Of a stretch of 16,391 nucleotides of DNA, positions 14,308 through 16,391 are shown one piece after another. Below the pieces are notes generated by a model. The model worked only from the letters and a program-made list of their open reading frames with translations. It was not told where the DNA came from and did not search any database. The stretch is from DATJPR01 sp035506295 (GTDB taxonomy: Bacteria > Bacteroidota > Ignavibacteria > UBA10030 > UBA6906). The stretch lies in contig DATJPR010000196.1 of assembly GCA_035506295.1 (NCBI GenBank), positions 1 through 16,391 on the forward strand, in the 5' to 3' direction. The first letter of the stretch is position 1, and each line of letters starts with the position of its first letter. The position numbers were made by a program, and so were the translations under genes.

Positions 14308-16391
14308 ATGAGTAAGTTCTTCTCTCTTGCTGTACTGGGAGCACTCTTCCTCTTCCTGGCGGTGACCCCCACGGTCGCCCAGGAAGTCGTATTCTCTCCC
14401 GGACCGACCCCGACGCCGTCGTCGGGCGCCTCAAACGGTGGCTTTGCCTGGCTGGATATCAACGGAGACGGCTTGCAGGACGTCTTCATCCCACCAAACA
14501 ATGTGCTGCTGAACCACTTGACCTATTTCACGCAGATCTCCTCAACGGCGACAGCAGCGTTGACGGGGAATGTGAACTCTGTCGGCGCGCTCTTCGCTGA
14601 TTTCAATGGCGATGGACTGCCCGATATCTTTTCGACGAACAACGGCGCTCCCGCAACCGGTCTCTTTTATGACAGCGCGGGAGTGTATGTCTACGCGAAT
14701 CCCGCCGGGGATCTGCCGAAGGCGGGGGTGGACGGTGAAGTGTTCCAGGGGGCGGCGGCAGGACCAATCGATCATACGAATTACCTGAGCCTCGCATGGC
14801 CGGGAAGCTTCTCGAACATCGCGAGCAGCACTGCACCATGGTCCGTCGGAGGCATCTGGCTCCTGAAAGGGGGACCGACCGGGTACACCAATATCGGCAA
14901 CGGCGCGACGGCGGGAAATCTCGCCATCGATACGGCCAAGTCCTATGAATCCTGGGATGTGCATTTCCTTGATGCCAATAATGATGGCTACCAGGATCTG
15001 TTCATGCCGAGCTTCCGGAATGGATATTCGATCATCGATACAGGGACATCGGCTGCCCGAAAGGGTTGCGTTCTGTTCCTGAACGATGGGACCGGCAAGT
15101 TCGTTGTCCCGACTTCCCCATCGTACTACCGCATCGATTCCATTGTGAAGAGCGCAAATGGCTCGCGCGACAGCGTCACGTATGCCAGTGCAAACCCCGA
15201 CACCGGGATTGTGGTTGACGACACGGTACGCCACTTCGCAGCAATCGGCAGCCAATGGGGCGATCTGAACAACGATGGAAACGTCGATCTCATCCTGACA
15301 GGGCTGGCGGCCGGTGACAACCGGACCTACAACGGCACTCGTCAGCAGATTGTCGTCCTGTACGGAAAAGGCGACGGCACGTTCACGGACAAGTGGAACG
15401 GCGTGAGCTACGTGGCTTCCGGCTTGCCGGTTTCCGGCAGTATTCGTGCATGGGACATCGGCGACTACAACAACGATGGTATCCCGGATGTCTATGCAAG
15501 CACGACGTTCGGTACGACACGCTTGTTCCGCGGCAACGGCAATGGAACGTATACTGAGGTGACGAATCAGGATTACGTTGCGACTGCCGGAGGCGGACGG
15601 GCAGGCGGATTTGTCGACTTCAACAACGATGGCTTCCTGGATATCTACAACTACACCGGCCTGAACTCGGTGTTGCAGAAGAACAGTGGCAACTCGAACA
15701 ACTGGATCGCCTTCACCCCGGTAGGCACCGGTAACAACTTGAACGCCATCGGTGCCCGCTTCACGGTGTACGCACAAAACGGTACCCTCGTCCAGACCCG
15801 CTGGATCCGGGCAGAGGCCGGCTCGGCAGGCCACGGTGAAATGAGGGCGCTCTTTGGACTCGGCATCAACACCTCCATCGACAGCGTTGTCGTATCGTGG
15901 CCTGACGGCAATCATGCAAGCTATACGGGACTTGCCGTCAATAAGTACTGGACGATCAAGGAAGGGTCGACTGTTCCGAACATGCCGACACTTGAGTCTC
16001 CTGCCAATGGAACGACTGACGTCGCGACGGCGGACACGTTGAAATGGGATGCAGCGACGGGTGCCGCGGGATACACGGTCCAGGTTTCCATGGATCCCAC
16101 GTTCGCGAACAAGAAGCTGATGGCAGTCAATGCCACCGTTGCCGGCACCAGTTATGCCTTCACCCTCGGTCCCGCGACGAAGTACTATTGGCGTGTTGCG
16201 GCGATGAACGGGGGTTTCGCCAGCGACTTCACCGCAGCCGACAACTTCACGACGGCGGGCGCCGCAGCGGCGACAGTGCCTACGATCATCGTGCCTTCGT
16301 CCATCTCCAATGTTCTGAAGAACACGATCAATAATTACAACGCGGCTCCCGTGCTCATGTTTGTCCTCCCGGCCGGGAAGACCCTGGCGTA
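14308..16391 (+). CDS. Secreted FG-GAP/VCBS repeat protein with ASPIC/UnbV and Fn3-like domains (3' truncated)
   Basis: The frame is open from ATG 14308 (ribosome site GGAGGT, 14299-14304) to the window end, 694 full codons. Residues 1-25 are a signal peptide (MSKFFSLAVLGALFLFLAV...AQ). Six Ca-binding-type loops of the form DxNxDGxxD begin at residues 50, 98, 222, 319, 386 and 437, marking FG-GAP/VCBS beta-propeller blades. Residues about 478-553 match the ASPIC/UnbV domain (IGARFTVYAQNG, VSWPDG). Residues about 556-650 are Fn3-like (PANGTTDVATADTLKWD, YYWRVAA). Proteins of this build are exported surface or matrix-binding proteins, often carrying a T9SS tail, which would be beyond the window. 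No enzyme active site is evident. It follows the beta-helix gene by 219 bp and may have its own expression control. Confidence 0.88.
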   Translation, partial: MSKFFSLAVLGALFLFLAVTPTVAQEVVFSPGPTPTPSSGASNGGFAWLDINGDGLQDVFIPPNNVLLNHLTYFTQISSTATAALTGNVNSVGALFADFNGDGLPDIFSTNNGAPATGLFYDSAGVYVYANPAGDLPKAGVDGEVFQGAAAGPIDHTNYLSLAWPGSFSNIASSTAPWSVGGIWLLKGGPTGYTNIGNGATAGNLAIDTAKSYESWDVHFLDANNDGYQDLFMPSFRNGYSIIDTGTSAARKGCVLFLNDGTGKFVVPTSPSYYRIDSIVKSANGSRDSVTYASANPDTGIVVDDTVRHFAAIGSQWGDLNNDGNVDLILTGLAAGDNRTYNGTRQQIVVLYGKGDGTFTDKWNGVSYVASGLPVSGSIRAWDIGDYNNDGIPDVYASTTFGTTRLFRGNGNGTYTEVTNQDYVATAGGGRAGGFVDFNNDGFLDIYNYTGLNSVLQKNSGNSNNWIAFTPVGTGNNLNAIGARFTVYAQNGTLVQTRWIRAEAGSAGHGEMRALFGLGINTSIDSVVVSWPDGNHASYTGLAVNKYWTIKEGSTVPNMPTLESPANGTTDVATADTLKWDAATGAAGYTVQVSMDPTFANKKLMAVNATVAGTSYAFTLGPATKYYWRVAAMNGGFASDFTAADNFTTAGAAAATVPTIIVPSSISNVLKNTINNYNAAPVLMFVLPAGKTLA

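Noticed and set aside
7952..14640. A 16-base identity (GATATCTTTTCGACGA) in both GH3 and the FG-GAP gene
   Set aside because: It falls in unrelated protein contexts in two coding regions with no flanking similarity, so I treat it as chance.
14542..15915. Long minus-strand open frame (457 codons) opposite the FG-GAP gene
   Set aside because: It lies wholly within a clear plus-strand gene with domain matches. The minus-strand product has no recognisable domain or ribosome site and is what GC-rich codon bias produces on the reverse strand.
16270..16391. PAGKTL shared by the end of the FG-GAP protein fragment and the beta-helix protein N-terminus
   Set aside because: The match is six residues of a common turn motif, and the sequence ends at the window edge, so a shared domain cannot be supported.
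1..16391. CRISPR arrays, tRNA or rRNA genes, insertion sequences, integrases, phage genes
   Set aside because: I looked for spaced direct repeats, transposase or integrase motifs and terminal inverted repeats and saw none. The only regular repetition is the DxNxDG loops of the FG-GAP protein, which is protein-level.

Overview
The window reads as a hemicellulose (probably arabinoxylan) degradation and uptake locus from a member of the Bacteroidota / Ignavibacteria part of the FCB superphylum. Three things suggest this. One secreted protein (12298-14088) ends in a type IX secretion (T9SS) type A sorting domain of the QNYPNPFNP...LKVYDILGRE...GVYFY kind common in Ignavibacteria-like genomes. The large TonB-dependent receptor carries an N-terminal carboxypeptidase-regulatory-like domain. 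Several starts have strong AGGAGG-type ribosome sites in a moderately GC-rich background. I cannot fix the genus. All genes are on the + strand.

Layout. 1-4154: the C-terminal part of a GH51 alpha-L-arabinofuranosidase, then a secreted DUF1593 (Sde182-like) nucleoside-hydrolase-fold protein, then a secreted protein with two CE1-type esterase domains around an early-set domain. The gaps of 47 and 65 bp suggest one operon. 4155-4748: a 594-bp non-coding region with a plausible sigma-70-like promoter abutting a perfect 12-bp palindrome of LacI-operator type, plus a second pair of dyads closer to the next gene. 4749-5816: a LacI-family regulator. 6044-8368: a GH3 beta-xylosidase/beta-glucosidase with no signal peptide. 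8421-9041: a GPH-family sugar:cation symporter lacking its middle and most of its membrane helices, with the first ~175 residues joined in frame to the family's C-terminal tail. 9151-12249: a TonB-dependent receptor with no SusD-like partner visible. 12298-14088: a secreted beta-helix protein with the T9SS tail. 14089-14307: an intergenic stretch with a 15-bp GNRA-loop hairpin, an operator-like dyad and an orphan full-length Shine-Dalgarno sequence. 14308-end: the start of a secreted FG-GAP/VCBS protein with an ASPIC/UnbV domain and an Fn3-like domain, cut by the window edge.

How it may work together (inference): the secreted esterases, and possibly the DUF1593 and beta-helix proteins, strip or bind decorated xylan outside the cell. 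The TonB receptor brings oligosaccharides into the periplasm. An inner-membrane symporter would pass them on, and GH51 (if cytoplasmic) and GH3 finish the job, with the LacI regulator sensing the sugar. The visible symporter looks broken, so a second transporter would be needed. No tRNA, rRNA, CRISPR array, insertion sequence or integrase was seen. I found known families in a somewhat unusual arrangement rather than a clearly new system; the most notable items are the internally deleted transporter, the promoter-operator at 4317-4357, the double esterase, and the SusD-less surface set.
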